A stretch of 64,000 nucleotides of DNA from DATKMK01 sp035541895 (GTDB lineage Bacteria; Desulfobacterota; Binatia; HRBIN30; JACQVA1), in assembly GCA_035541895.1 (NCBI GenBank), contig DATKMK010000013.1, positions 61,877 to 125,876 on the forward strand, given 5' to 3'. The notes below the pieces were generated by a model that saw only the letters and a list, made by a program, of their open reading frames with translations, did no database searches and was not told the origin of the DNA. Shown in pieces: positions 26,614 through 34,925 of this stretch. Numbering within the stretch: position 1 is the stretch's first letter; the number at the start of each line of letters is the position of its first letter. Made by a program: the position numbers and the translations under genes.

Positions 26614-27209
26614 TCGTGCCCAGCGTGCGAGCCGTCGTCCGGCTATCCGTTGCGTGTCTGTGGCTGAGCGGATGCGGGTATCATCTCGCGGGCACGGTCA
26701 GCGCACTGCCGCCCGACGTGCAGTCGGTGAGCGTCGGCAAGATCGAGAATCGGACCCGCGAGTTCGGGCTGGAGAAGAATCTCGCTTTCGCCTTCGAGCG
26801 CGAGTTTCTGCGACGCGGAATGGTGAAGGTCATGAGCGACCCCGGGGCCGGCGACGCGGTGATCAGCGGCACCATCCGCCGCTTCGATACGCTGCCGGTC
26901 GCATTCAATTCGAACGACCAAGCCTTGCAATACCAAGCCACGTTGCTGGTCGACCTGACGCTGCGGCGGCAACGCGATGGAGCGGTGTTGTGGTCGGTCC
27001 GCGGGTTGCGCGAGTTGGACGAGTACAACGTGGCCGCGAACGTGGTGATCACCAGTTCGACGCAGTTTCAACGCGGCCAGCTCAATCCCACGGACCTCGA
27101 ACGGTTGAGCGATATCCAGCTCGCCGAGACCGAGAAACGCCTGGCGATCGAGCGGCTGCTCACCGCGGCGGTGCGCGACGCGCACGACCAAATGCTGGAA
27201 GGATTCTAG
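26610..27209 (+). CDS. lptE: LPS-assembly lipoprotein LptE
   Basis: A 199-residue lipoprotein. GTG 26610 overlaps the leuS stop in a GTGA junction. The signal and lipobox are CLWLSGCGYHLAG, with the lipidated Cys near residue 22; the GYHLAG start of the mature protein is the LptE hallmark. The body continues VSVGKIENRTREFGLEKNL and ends with a helical IERLLTAAVRDAHDQML. LptE plugs the LptD barrel and helps place LPS in the outer leaflet. leuS-lptE adjacency is conserved in many Gram-negative bacteria, supporting the call. Confidence 0.94.
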   Translation: MIVPSVRAVVRLSVACLWLSGCGYHLAGTVSALPPDVQSVSVGKIENRTREFGLEKNLAFAFEREFLRRGMVKVMSDPGAGDAVISGTIRRFDTLPVAFNSNDQALQYQATLLVDLTLRRQRDGAVLWSVRGLRELDEYNVAANVVITSSTQFQRGQLNPTDLERLSDIQLAETEKRLAIERLLTAAVRDAHDQMLEGF

Positions 27210-27232
27210 TGGCGAGCGTGGCGACCGCGCGC

Positions 27233-27505
27233 TCAGCTCGACTTCAGCGCGGCGACCTGCTTGCTGAGTCTGGAAATCCGGCGCGCTGCGCTGTTGCGAT
27301 GCAGCACGCCCTTGGATGCGGCCTTGGTCAACGCCTTGACCGCGGTGCGCAACTCAGCTTCAGCCGCCTCCACTCCTTTGCCGGCGATTGCCTCACGGGT
27401 CTCGCGCAGGATGTGGCGCACGCGAGTGCGAATCGTGGTGTTGCGAGCGGCACGCTTGACGTTTTGGCGGTGCCGCTTGATGGCGGATTTGTGACGTGTA
27501 GCCAA
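27233..27505 (-). CDS. rpsT: 30S ribosomal protein S20
   Basis: A 90-residue basic protein. The ORF has no ATG at the expected place: the conserved N-terminus (ATRHKSAIKRHRQNVKRAAR) is preceded by TTG at 27505, with GAGGGGAG about eight bases upstream, so TTG is the start. The rest (TRVRHILRETREAIAGK, GVLHRNSAARRISRLSKQV) is typical S20. It converges with lptE across a 23-bp gap. TTG initiation is known to allow autoregulation of S20 in E. coli; whether that applies here is inference. Confidence 0.95.
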   Translation of the reverse strand: MATRHKSAIKRHRQNVKRAARNTTIRTRVRHILRETREAIAGKGVEAAEAELRTAVKALTKAASKGVLHRNSAARRISRLSKQVAALKSS

Positions 27506-27566
27506 ACTGGTACTCCCCTCGTGGATGTGCGGCGTTGAGTACCACAGCACCAAGAGCGGGGCAAGC

Positions 27567-27654
27567 TGGTGGTGACTGGTGATTGGTGTAGGTGACTGGT
27601 CGGATTGGAGTTGGTGCGTGTGACTGCTCGATCATCCGGTCGCCATCACCAGTC
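27567..27654. repeat. family A repeat and inverted repeat at the murJ start
   Basis: GGTGACTGGTGATTGGTGTAGGTGACTGG-type words fill 27567-27604, and the reverse word ATCACCAGTC occurs at 27645-27654. GACTGGTGAT (27574-27583) and ATCACCAGTC (27645-27654) form a perfect 10-bp inverted repeat 61 bp apart, spanning the murJ start region. The words match the 13895-13949 tract. Confidence 0.55.
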
Positions 27655-29305
27655 CCCAACACCGGAAAACCGCCGGATCGCGCGTGCGGCCGGGCTCGTC
27701 AGCGGTCTCACGCTGCTGAGCCGCATCGGCGGGCTCGTGCGCGATACGGTCGTCGGCTACTACTTCGGCGCCGGTGTGGCGGCCGACGCGTTCTTCGTCG
27801 CATTTCGGTTGCCGAACCTGCTGCGGCGCTTCGTCGCCGAAGGCGCGATGAACGTCGCGTTCATTCCGGTGTTTTCGGACTACGTCACGCGTCGCAGCGC
27901 CGCCGAGACCGAGCGCGCGGCGCGCGCCCTGGCCACCGTGATGGCGATCGTGCTGGTCGTGTTGACGCTCGCCGGAATCATGTGGGCGCCGGCGTTGACC
28001 ACGGTCTTTGCGCCGGGGTTCGTCGCCGAGCCCGCGAAGTTCGCTCTCACCGTGTCGCTGACGCGTCGGGTGTTTCCGTATCTGTTCCTGATCGGCATGG
28101 CGTCGCTGTGCGGCGGCGTGCTCAACGCCTATCGGCACTTCGCCGCGCCGGCGCTGTCGCCGATCTTTCTGAATCTCGCGATCATCGGCGCTGCGGTTGT
28201 CATCGCTCCGCGCTTGGACGAGCCGGTGTGCGCGCTGGCCTACGGCGTGGTGGCCGGAGGCGTTTTACAAGTCGCCGTGCAGCTTCCGCCGCTGCTGCGG
28301 CGCGGCGTTCGTCTGTGGCCGCGATGGGAGCCGGGTCATCCGGCGGTGCGCCGGGTGCTGTGGCTGATGGGACCGACCGTCTTCGGCGCTGCGATCTACC
28401 AAATCACCATCGTGATCAACACGGTGTTGGCGTCGGCGCTGCCGGGCGGCAGCGTGTCGTACCTGTGGTACGCGACGCGGGTGTTCGAGTTTCCGGTCGG
28501 GTTGTTTGCAGTCGCGATCAGCACCGCCGCGTTGCCGAGTTTCTCCAGCCAGGCCGCACGGGGTTTGTACGGGGAACTTGCCGACAGCGTGAGCTTTTCG
28601 ATCCGACTGACGAACTGGATCGCGGTGCCGGGGACGATCGGGTTGATCTGCCTGGCGCATCCGATCGTCGCCGTCTTGTTCGAGCGCGGCGCCTTCGGTG
28701 CCCGCGACGCGAGCTTGACTGCGTCGGCGTTGGCGATGTTCGCGATCGGGCTATGGCCGCTGTCGATTGCGCGCATTTTGGTGCCGGCGTTCTATGCCTT
28801 GCACGAGTCGCACACGCCGGTGATCACCGCGGCGGCGGCGTTGGTCGCCAACATCGGCGCGAGCGTCATGCTGATGGGTGTGGTGCCCACGGCAACCGAG
28901 TCGGGGCTCGTCGCTGTGTTGGCCGAGGTGACGAAGCATCTGGCGCTCGTCGACCTGCGACATGCGGGGCTCGCGCTCGCGAGTTCCCTCGCGGCGCTGG
29001 TGAACATGCTGCTGCTCGCGCTGGTGATGCGACGACGTTTGTCCGGGATGCGGCTCAAGCCGCTCGTGGTCTCATTGGTGCAGAGTAGCGTCGCTTCGGC
29101 CGCGATGGTGTGGCCGATGATGCAGATGAGCCAGCGGATCGATTGGAGCACACCCGGTGAGAGCGCGCTGAAGGCCGGCGTACTGCTGGTGACGATCGGT
29201 GTCGGCGTGGGTGTGTTCGCGTTGGCCGCCGCGGTGATCGCGCGCGACGAGATAAAGCAGCTCATGCATGTCGTCGCTCCCCGCAGCCGGGCCCGCCGAC
29301 CGTGA
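27605..29305 (+). CDS. murJ: lipid II flippase MurJ
   Basis: A 566-residue, about 14-helix MOP-superfamily membrane protein. The MurJ signature is clear: AAGLVSGLTLLSRIGGLVRDTVVGYYFGAG, RLPNLLRRFVAEGAMNVAFIPVFSDY, and RILVPAFYALHESHTPVITA. It flips the peptidoglycan precursor lipid II across the inner membrane. The start is uncertain: TTG 27605, GTG 27614 and GTG 27620 are all in frame and no good ribosome site is seen. The first ~25 residues come from an intergenic-repeat-like stretch and are unlikely to be conserved. Confidence 0.95.
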   Translation: MELVRVTARSSGRHHQSPTPENRRIARAAGLVSGLTLLSRIGGLVRDTVVGYYFGAGVAADAFFVAFRLPNLLRRFVAEGAMNVAFIPVFSDYVTRRSAAETERAARALATVMAIVLVVLTLAGIMWAPALTTVFAPGFVAEPAKFALTVSLTRRVFPYLFLIGMASLCGGVLNAYRHFAAPALSPIFLNLAIIGAAVVIAPRLDEPVCALAYGVVAGGVLQVAVQLPPLLRRGVRLWPRWEPGHPAVRRVLWLMGPTVFGAAIYQITIVINTVLASALPGGSVSYLWYATRVFEFPVGLFAVAISTAALPSFSSQAARGLYGELADSVSFSIRLTNWIAVPGTIGLICLAHPIVAVLFERGAFGARDASLTASALAMFAIGLWPLSIARILVPAFYALHESHTPVITAAAALVANIGASVMLMGVVPTATESGLVAVLAEVTKHLALVDLRHAGLALASSLAALVNMLLLALVMRRRLSGMRLKPLVVSLVQSSVASAAMVWPMMQMSQRIDWSTPGESALKAGVLLVTIGVGVGVFALAAAVIARDEIKQLMHVVAPRSRARRP

Positions 29306-29494
29306 CGGCGGAGTGTGGTTCAGTGATCCGGGAATCGAGATCGGCGCCGCGGACGGAAGCGCCGCTCGCGGCTGATCGCGGTGGTCGGATAACCAGGCAT
29401 GCGGTAGAGTGCGTCAGTGCCAGGACTCGGCCGACTTTTGGGAATCGCGATCGCGATGTTCTACCGCGACCATGCCCCGCCGCGACCCGAGCAG
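29306..29494. other. non-coding stretch after murJ
   Basis: No start-supported ORF with family-like sequence is seen on either strand. There is no T-tract hairpin. The tract ends where the mazG-like fragment begins. Confidence 0.5.
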
Positions 29495-29617
29495 CTAGAC
29501 CTTCGTCTTCGCCTCTTGCCACGACGCTTTCTGCTCGTTCAATAGTGTGTGCTTGATGTCCTTGCCGGCGGCGCGCAGGCGCTCTTCGATGTAGCGAAAG
29601 CGCTGGGTGAATCGGTC
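29495..29617 (-). pseudogene. 3' fragment of a second mazG copy
   Basis: Read on the minus strand, these 123 bp encode the last 40 residues of MazG plus a stop: DRFTQRFRYIEERLRAAGKD then a tail ending QEAKTKV. Bases 29491-29617 align without gaps to 30811-30937 in intact mazG, with 14 differences in 127 positions by my count (about 89% identity). The similarity starts four bases past the stop codon and ends abruptly inside the coding region; upstream the frame stays open but has no start codon or MazG sequence. The fragment keeps an open frame, so it is either a recent remnant or part of a lost paralogue. Confidence 0.85.
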
Positions 29618-29681
29618 TTCGCCAACGCGTCGCTCGCCCGGCAGTGCGGTGCGTGAGAACCCGTCATGGGTTGTGTGAGCG

Positions 29682-30470
29682 TCAGCGGCCGACGAATACC
29701 GGCCGGCGCTTCTCGAGGAACGCCATCATCCCCTCGCGCTGATCCGCCGAGGCACTGCACCGCCGAACCGCGTCCCGTTCGACGCGGAGCGCGTCTTCGA
29801 GCGGCAGGTGCTGCGCGCCCACAACGGCCCGCAGCACCCCAGCCACGGCGAGGGGTGGCTGTGCAGCGAGTTCGTCGGCCAGCTCGATCGCCTTTTGCTT
29901 GAGCTCGCTGATCGGGTGCAACTCATGGACGAGGCCGATGGCGAGCGCGGTAGGTCCGTCGATTTTCTTGCGCCGCAAGATCATGTCGAGCGCGTGCGCC
30001 CGTCCAACGGTGCGGGTCAGGCGGGCCGTGCCACCCCAGGCCGGGACGGTGCCGAGATCCAGTTCGGGCAGTCCGATGCGCGCCCCTTCGCTGGCGGCGA
30101 GCCTGAAATGGCAGGCGAGCGGCAGCTCAAGCCCGCCGCCCAGGCAATAGCCGAACAGCGTGGCGATCACGGGCTTGTCGAGATGCTCGATCATCGATAG
30201 GACGCGCAACCGCTGATCAAGGACGGCCTCGAATCCGCCCCTCGCGTCGGCGCCGGAGAACAGTTGCTTCAGGTCCATCCCAACGCTGAAATGCTCGTCG
30301 CCGGCCGCAGTGATGACCACCGCGCGCAGCCCTGGATCAGCGCGGATCGCCACGATCGCGTCTTCGAGTGCGTCCATGTACTCCAACGTCATCCGGTTTC
30401 GCGGCGGGTCCTGATTCTCAAGAATCACCATCCGATCGCGGCGCTCGATGCGCAGAGCAGGGTTAGCCAT
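29682..30470 (-). CDS. enoyl-CoA hydratase/isomerase family protein
   Basis: A 262-residue crotonase-fold protein; ATG 30470 has GGGAGGAGG upstream. The oxyanion-hole segments DEHFSVGMDLKQLF and YCLGGGLELPLACH are present, and both catalytic glutamates of hydratases appear to be kept (GGGLE and GLPELDLGTVPAWGG). Hydration of a 2-enoyl-CoA is plausible, though isomerase or hydrolase activity cannot be ruled out. It sits between the mazG fragment and intact mazG, all on the minus strand, so it may have entered or been trapped by a local duplication. Confidence 0.88.
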   Translation of the reverse strand: MANPALRIERRDRMVILENQDPPRNRMTLEYMDALEDAIVAIRADPGLRAVVITAAGDEHFSVGMDLKQLFSGADARGGFEAVLDQRLRVLSMIEHLDKPVIATLFGYCLGGGLELPLACHFRLAASEGARIGLPELDLGTVPAWGGTARLTRTVGRAHALDMILRRKKIDGPTALAIGLVHELHPISELKQKAIELADELAAQPPLAVAGVLRAVVGAQHLPLEDALRVERDAVRRCSASADQREGMMAFLEKRRPVFVGR

Positions 30471-30814
30471 GAGGACCTCCTCCCAACTGATCAGCGAAGG
30501 TGCGAAGGGACATTTATTCGCTCACGCTAAGCAAGGTGCGACCGATTCGCCAGGACGCGGGCTTCACGGTGTACATGGTCGCGGAGACCAATACCAGCAG
30601 TCGCCGTATTCGCTTCAGGCCGGCTTCGACCATTCTGTCTATTTCAGTGCCTTTCAGCCAATGGCGACCAGGTGCGCATGGCCGTTGGTGCCGCAGGCTC
30701 TAGCTAGCCCACGAAGTCGCGAACGACCAAAATCATCGCTTCTACGCACGGTGAGTACGGCGAATGAGGCCCAACCATGGCATCCAAACCCTGCAGAACC
30801 TCCCTCAATGGCAG
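30471..30814. other. 344-bp stretch without a supported gene
   Basis: Between the hydratase start and the mazG stop. Only the hydratase ribosome site (near 30475-30486) is identifiable. Short ORFs here have no conserved-looking sequence. It may be remnant sequence from the event that produced the mazG fragment. Confidence 0.5.
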
Positions 30815-31597
30815 CTAGGCTCTCGTCTTCGCCTCTTGCCACAACGCTTCCTGCTCGCTCAGCGGCGTGTGCTTGATGTCCTTGCCCGCGGCGCGCAGGC
30901 GTTCCTCGATGTAGCGAAAGCGCTGGGTGAACCGGTCGCTCGTCTTCGTCAAGGCATCCTCGGCGCTGAAGCCGAGATGACGGGCGAGGTTGGTGGCGGC
31001 GTAGATGAGATCTCCCAGCTCGGCCTCGGCGGCCTGCTTGTCCCCGAGCTGACAGGCGGCGCGCAGCTCGTCCAGCTCCTCTTGAATCTTCGCCAGCACG
31101 TCGTCGACTCGTTCCCAATCGAAGCCGACGCGGCCGGCCTTCTCGCCGAGGCGTTGCGCGCGTAGCAGCGCCGGCATGCCGCGCGGCACACCGGCGAGCG
31201 CGGACGAGTCGGCACGGTGTTGGCGTTCCGCGGCTTTGATGCGCGCCCAGTTCTGCAAGACCTCCTCGGCGTCCTTGACCTGGACGTCGGCGAAGACATG
31301 CGGATGGCGGCGAATCAGCTTCTCGCAAATCGCGCGCACGACGTCGTCGATGCCAAACGCGCCTCGCTCGCTCGCCATCTCGGCATGAAACACGACCTGC
31401 AAGAGTAGATCGCCGAGTTCCGTGCACAGCTCGGTGTCGTCTTGCGCGTCGATGGCTTCAAGGACTTCGTAGGCCTCTTCAATCAGATACGGCTTGATCG
31501 ACTGGTGGGTCTGCTCGCGATCCCACGGACATCCGCCGGGCCGGCGCAGACGCGCCATGATCTCGACCAACTCGGCAAACGACGCTGACGTACTCAT
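30815..31597 (-). CDS. mazG: nucleoside triphosphate pyrophosphohydrolase MazG
   Basis: A 260-residue protein with two MazG folds. The first has LRRPGGCPWDREQTHQS, EEAYEVLEAID and ELGDLLLQVVFHA (the EExxE...ExxD metal site). The second has EELDELRAAC and EAELGDLIYAATNLAR. It hydrolyses NTPs to NMP and pyrophosphate, limiting misincorporation of aberrant nucleotides and lowering ppGpp in E. coli. Length matches the family. The last 40 codons recur at 29495-29617. lpxD lies 38 bp upstream on the same strand. Confidence 0.95.
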   Translation of the reverse strand: MSTSASFAELVEIMARLRRPGGCPWDREQTHQSIKPYLIEEAYEVLEAIDAQDDTELCTELGDLLLQVVFHAEMASERGAFGIDDVVRAICEKLIRRHPHVFADVQVKDAEEVLQNWARIKAAERQHRADSSALAGVPRGMPALLRAQRLGEKAGRVGFDWERVDDVLAKIQEELDELRAACQLGDKQAAEAELGDLIYAATNLARHLGFSAEDALTKTSDRFTQRFRYIEERLRAAGKDIKHTPLSEQEALWQEAKTRA

Positions 31598-31635
31598 ATC
31601 GAGTCCTCACGAAAACGGTGTGCGTGTTTTCACTG

Positions 31636-32652
31636 CTACTCGCCGGCGAGATCGAGGTGGCGTTCGATGCGGCGCAGACGGCGGAACAACTCGGGCAAAC
31701 GCGGCAACGCGGCGGAGATACGACGCCAGACGCGCATGTCGACGGCCGGATAACCACCGACGGTACTGCCGGCGGCGACGTCATTGGGCACGCCGCTCTG
31801 CGCGGCAATCTGTGCGCCGTCGCCGATGCTGAGGTGACCTGCGCAACCGACCTGTCCCCCCATGCGAACGTACTGGCCGATCTTCGTGCTGCCCGACAAA
31901 CCGACTTGTGCCGCCAGCATCGCGCCGGATCCGATCTCGCACCCGTGCGCGATCATGACCAGGTTGTCGATCTTGGCGCTACGGCGCACGATGGTTTCGC
32001 CGATCGCGGCGCGATCGATGGTGGTGTTGGCGCCGATCTCCACGTCGTCTTCGATGACGACGCGTCCGATTTGCGGAATCTTCATGATGCCGCCGTCGTC
32101 GCCGAGGGTGTAGCCGAAGCCGTCGCCGCCGATTTTGACGCCGCTTTGCAGGCTGACGTTGTGACCGATGCGCGTGCGCTCGCGGATGCTGACGAACGAG
32201 TGCGCGGTGAAGTGGTCGCCGATGGCGACGTCTTCGGCGATCACCACGTGACTGGCGATCCGCGCTCCGGCGCCGATCGTCGTTCGCGCGCCGATGACGG
32301 CGTACGGACCGATCATCGCGCCGGGTGCGATGCGCGCGCTCGCGGCGATGACAGCGGTCGGATGAACGCCGGCGAAGAACTCCGGCGGTCGATAGAATAA
32401 CGCGAGGGCCTTGGCGAACGCGCGATACGGATCGTCGGCCAGCAGCGCGGGGATGGCGGGCGCGGGCGTGTTGCGGCCGATGATGATCGCCGCGGCGCCG
32501 GTGGTGGCGACAAAGTGCGCGTAACGCGGATGCGCGAGAAAGGTGAGTTGACCCGGCTGCGCTGATTCGATCGGAGCGACGGATTCGATCACGACGCTGC
32601 CGTCACCGTGCACATCGCAGCCGATTCGTTGCGCGATCTCCGCCAATGTCAT
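31636..32652 (-). CDS. lpxD: UDP-3-O-acylglucosamine N-acyltransferase LpxD
   Basis: A 338-residue protein. The N-terminal uridine-binding domain ends near PYRAFAKALALFY and is followed by VHPTAVIAASARI and a long left-handed beta-helix of hexapeptide repeats. The catalytic His is in NLVMIAHGCEIGSGAMLAAQVG. A C-terminal helix (LPRLPELFRRLRRIERHL) completes the fold. It adds the N-linked acyl chain in lipid A synthesis, third step. The gene is not in the usual bamA-skp-lpxD-fabZ cluster. It is divergent from hisI. Confidence 0.95.
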   Translation of the reverse strand: MTLAEIAQRIGCDVHGDGSVVIESVAPIESAQPGQLTFLAHPRYAHFVATTGAAAIIIGRNTPAPAIPALLADDPYRAFAKALALFYRPPEFFAGVHPTAVIAASARIAPGAMIGPYAVIGARTTIGAGARIASHVVIAEDVAIGDHFTAHSFVSIRERTRIGHNVSLQSGVKIGGDGFGYTLGDDGGIMKIPQIGRVVIEDDVEIGANTTIDRAAIGETIVRRSAKIDNLVMIAHGCEIGSGAMLAAQVGLSGSTKIGQYVRMGGQVGCAGHLSIGDGAQIAAQSGVPNDVAAGSTVGGYPAVDMRVWRRISAALPRLPELFRRLRRIERHLDLAGE

Positions 32653-32772
32653 GCCGTCCTCCGCGTGCGCGCGGACCTTAGCGGGCTCGCGCTAGGCGCG
32701 CAATCGCCACTGCGCACGTTGGTGGAACCTGCGTTGCGGGGTTGGAATCACTGTGTTACGACCGGCGCCGGA

Positions 32773-33159
32773 ATGGCGATCGAGCAACCAAATTTCGACA
32801 AGCGCGGCGGCTTGCTGACCGTGATCACGCAGGACGCGGACACCGGCGAAGTGCTGATGCTCGCCTATATGAATCGCCAGGCGTGGGAGCAAACCCTGGC
32901 AACCAAAGTCGCGACGTACTGGAGCACCTCGCGCAACGAACTGTGGATCAAAGGCGAGACCTCGGGCAACACGCAGGAGGTCGTTGAGGTTCGCGTCGAT
33001 TGCGATGCCGACGCCGTACTTCTGCGCGTGCGTCAACGCGGGCCGGCCTGCCACGAGGGTTACCGCAGTTGCTTCTTCCGCGTGGTCGAGCCGAGGGGCT
33101 GGCGGACCACCGCCGAACGCATGCAAGACCCCGCCGAGATGTATCGAAGCAGGGGTTGA
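32773..33159 (+). CDS. hisI: phosphoribosyl-AMP cyclohydrolase
   Basis: A 128-residue HisI domain from ATG 32773. It has LMLAYMNRQAWEQTLATK, SRNELWIKGETSGNTQ, the metal-binding VDCDADAVLL and GPACHEGYRSCFF with the zinc cysteines. It opens the purine ring of PR-AMP in histidine synthesis. There is no HisE fusion, so hisE must lie elsewhere. hisG begins two bases after the stop. Confidence 0.95.
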   Translation: MAIEQPNFDKRGGLLTVITQDADTGEVLMLAYMNRQAWEQTLATKVATYWSTSRNELWIKGETSGNTQEVVEVRVDCDADAVLLRVRQRGPACHEGYRSCFFRVVEPRGWRTTAERMQDPAEMYRSRG

Positions 33160-33161
33160 GC

Positions 33162-34052
33162 ATGAGTGTGTTGAAGTTAGGGGTGCCGAAGGGAAGCCTC
33201 GAAGGCGCCACCATCGATCTGTTCCGCAAAGCCGGGTGGAAGATCAGCGTCAGCGAGCGCAGCTACTTCCCACGCATCGACGACGAGCAGGTGCGCTGCT
33301 CGCTGGTGCGCGCGCAGGAGATGTCGCGCTACGTCGAGGACGGCACCTTCGACGTCGGCATCACCGGCAAGGACTGGATTCTCGAAAACGATTCCAAAGT
33401 CGAGGTGATTTGCGACTTGATCTATTCGAAGGCGAGTTTTCGGCCGACCCGTTGGGTGTTGGTGGTGCCGGAAAAGTCAGCCGTGCAAAGTCCCGCCGAT
33501 CTGAAGGGCAAGCGCATTGCCACCGAGTTGGTGGGCTACACGCGACGGTTCTTCGCCGAGCGCACCATCCCTGTCGAGGTGGAGTTTTCGTGGGGTGCTA
33601 CCGAGGCGAAAGCTGCTGACGGCTTGGTCGACGCGATCGTCGAAGTGACCGAAACCGGCTCGACGCTGCGCGCGAACGCGTTGCGCATTGTGTGCGAGCT
33701 GTTCGAGTCGAATCCGCAGGTGATCGCGAATCGCGCGGCGTTGGCCGATCCGTGGAAGCGCGAGAAGATCGAGCAGATCAGTCTCTTGTTGCAGGGCGCG
33801 CTGGCAGCCGAAGACAAGGTGGGCATCAAGATGAACGTGCCCAAGGAGCGGTTGCAGGAGATCATCACGCTGATTCCCAGCTTGACCGCGCCGACCGTGT
33901 CGCCGTTGTTTCAGACCGGGCAACTCCACGGCGTGGAATGGTACGCGGTCGAGAGCGTGATCAGCGAGCCGGTGGTGCGCGAGCTGATCCCAAAGCTGAT
34001 CAAGCAGGGCGCGGTCGGTATCATCGAGTATGCGTTGAACAAGGTGATTTGA
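33162..34052 (+). CDS. hisG: ATP phosphoribosyltransferase, long form
   Basis: A 296-residue HisG from ATG 33162. It opens LKLGVPKGSLEGATIDLF, continues YVEDGTFDVGITGKDWI, and carries the PRPP-binding segment GLVDAIVEVTETGSTL. After about residue 215 comes the C-terminal regulatory domain (VKMNVP-type region near KIKMNVPKERLQE, TAPTVSPLF), so it is the hexameric, histidine-inhibited long form that does not need HisZ. It catalyses the first step of histidine synthesis. Only hisI and hisG are present; the rest of the pathway is elsewhere. Confidence 0.95.
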   Translation: MSVLKLGVPKGSLEGATIDLFRKAGWKISVSERSYFPRIDDEQVRCSLVRAQEMSRYVEDGTFDVGITGKDWILENDSKVEVICDLIYSKASFRPTRWVLVVPEKSAVQSPADLKGKRIATELVGYTRRFFAERTIPVEVEFSWGATEAKAADGLVDAIVEVTETGSTLRANALRIVCELFESNPQVIANRAALADPWKREKIEQISLLLQGALAAEDKVGIKMNVPKERLQEIITLIPSLTAPTVSPLFQTGQLHGVEWYAVESVISEPVVRELIPKLIKQGAVGIIEYALNKVI

Positions 34053-34053
34053 A

Positions 34054-34410
34054 ATGACGAACCTCTTTCGCGTTGGGTTAATGGTCGCGGTGCTCGGCGC
34101 CGCCGCCTGTAGCAAGGAAGACGTCGAAGCGCGGGCGCGCGATGCCGCCGACAAAAACAGGGCGTCGATCCCGGACGTGGAGGGGCGGGCGCTCGCGCAG
34201 CCGGTGACGAAATCCGACGTCAAGGCGGTCCAGGCGCAACTGACCAAGCTGAATGAGTATCAGGGCGAGATCGACGGCAACCTCGATTTGGTGACCGTCA
34301 GTGCCATTCAGGCCTTCCAGCGCTCGCAAGGCTTGCAGCCGGACGGACTATTGACCAGCGAAGTGAAGCAACGCTTGCACGACGCGACGGCCAAGCAGCC
34401 GCGCTCGTAG
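34054..34410 (+). CDS. lipoprotein with peptidoglycan-binding domain
   Basis: A 118-residue protein. It starts one base after hisG. The N-terminus is a lipoprotein-type signal with Cys at residue 19 (VLGAAACSKED). The C-terminal ~55 residues match a PGRP-type peptidoglycan-binding domain: VQAQLTKLNEYQGEIDGNLD and AIQAFQRSQGLQPDGLLTSEV. It likely tethers to an outer- or inner-membrane leaflet while binding the wall. The short spacing suggests co-transcription with hisI-hisG, but no functional link to histidine is obvious. Confidence 0.85.
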   Translation: MTNLFRVGLMVAVLGAAACSKEDVEARARDAADKNRASIPDVEGRALAQPVTKSDVKAVQAQLTKLNEYQGEIDGNLDLVTVSAIQAFQRSQGLQPDGLLTSEVKQRLHDATAKQPRS

Positions 34411-34441
34411 GGGATCGCAATCGAGGTGAAACGCCGCGCCG

Positions 34442-34915
34442 TTAGCCGGCGCTGGCCTCTTCGGCTTGGTAGCCGAGGGCTTCGAGGAACGGGGACTTCT
34501 CGCCCGCCGGCATGATGAAGATCCCTTCCCAGCCGCAGACTTCCTCGCACAACTTGCAACCCACGCAGGTCTTCTCGTTCACTTCGACCTTGCCGAGATA
34601 TTCGGGACCGTTGCCGGGCGACGGATAGATGCAGTCGAACGGGCAGACGTCGACGCACACGCCGCAGCCGTTGCAGTTGTCGGGATGCACGATGGCGATC
34701 GGGCGCTCGTGCTTCTTGAGCACGTGCGTGACGTTCCCGTAGGTATCGAGGATCGCGTCGTCGGGGCAGATCACACCGCACGCGCCGCAATCAATGCACA
34801 GCGACGGCTCGATGTAGAACACCAACCGCGGCTCGCCGCTGATCGCTTTGGTCGGGCAGCGCTTCTCGCACGCGGTGCACCCGGTGCAATTCTCCGCGAC
34901 GATGGTAAACGGCAT
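34442..34915 (-). CDS. polyferredoxin with four 4Fe-4S motifs
   Basis: A 157-residue protein with four Cys-rich motifs: CTGCTACEKRCP (near residue 9), CIDCGACGVICP (near residue 40), CNGCGVCVDVCP (near 80) and CVGCKLCEEVCGW (near 116). Three have CxxCxxCxxxCP; the fourth has Gly-Trp in place of Pro. It can bind up to four [4Fe-4S] clusters and act as an electron carrier or wire. No redox partner is adjacent, except the small membrane protein upstream on the same strand, which may anchor it to the inner membrane. Confidence 0.92.
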   Translation of the reverse strand: MPFTIVAENCTGCTACEKRCPTKAISGEPRLVFYIEPSLCIDCGACGVICPDDAILDTYGNVTHVLKKHERPIAIVHPDNCNGCGVCVDVCPFDCIYPSPGNGPEYLGKVEVNEKTCVGCKLCEEVCGWEGIFIMPAGEKSPFLEALGYQAEEASAG

Positions 34916-34925
34916 CGCGGTGCTC

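Noticed and set aside
30500..30703. 67-codon ORF between the hydratase and mazG
   Set aside because: Sequence shows no family features and no ribosome-binding site.
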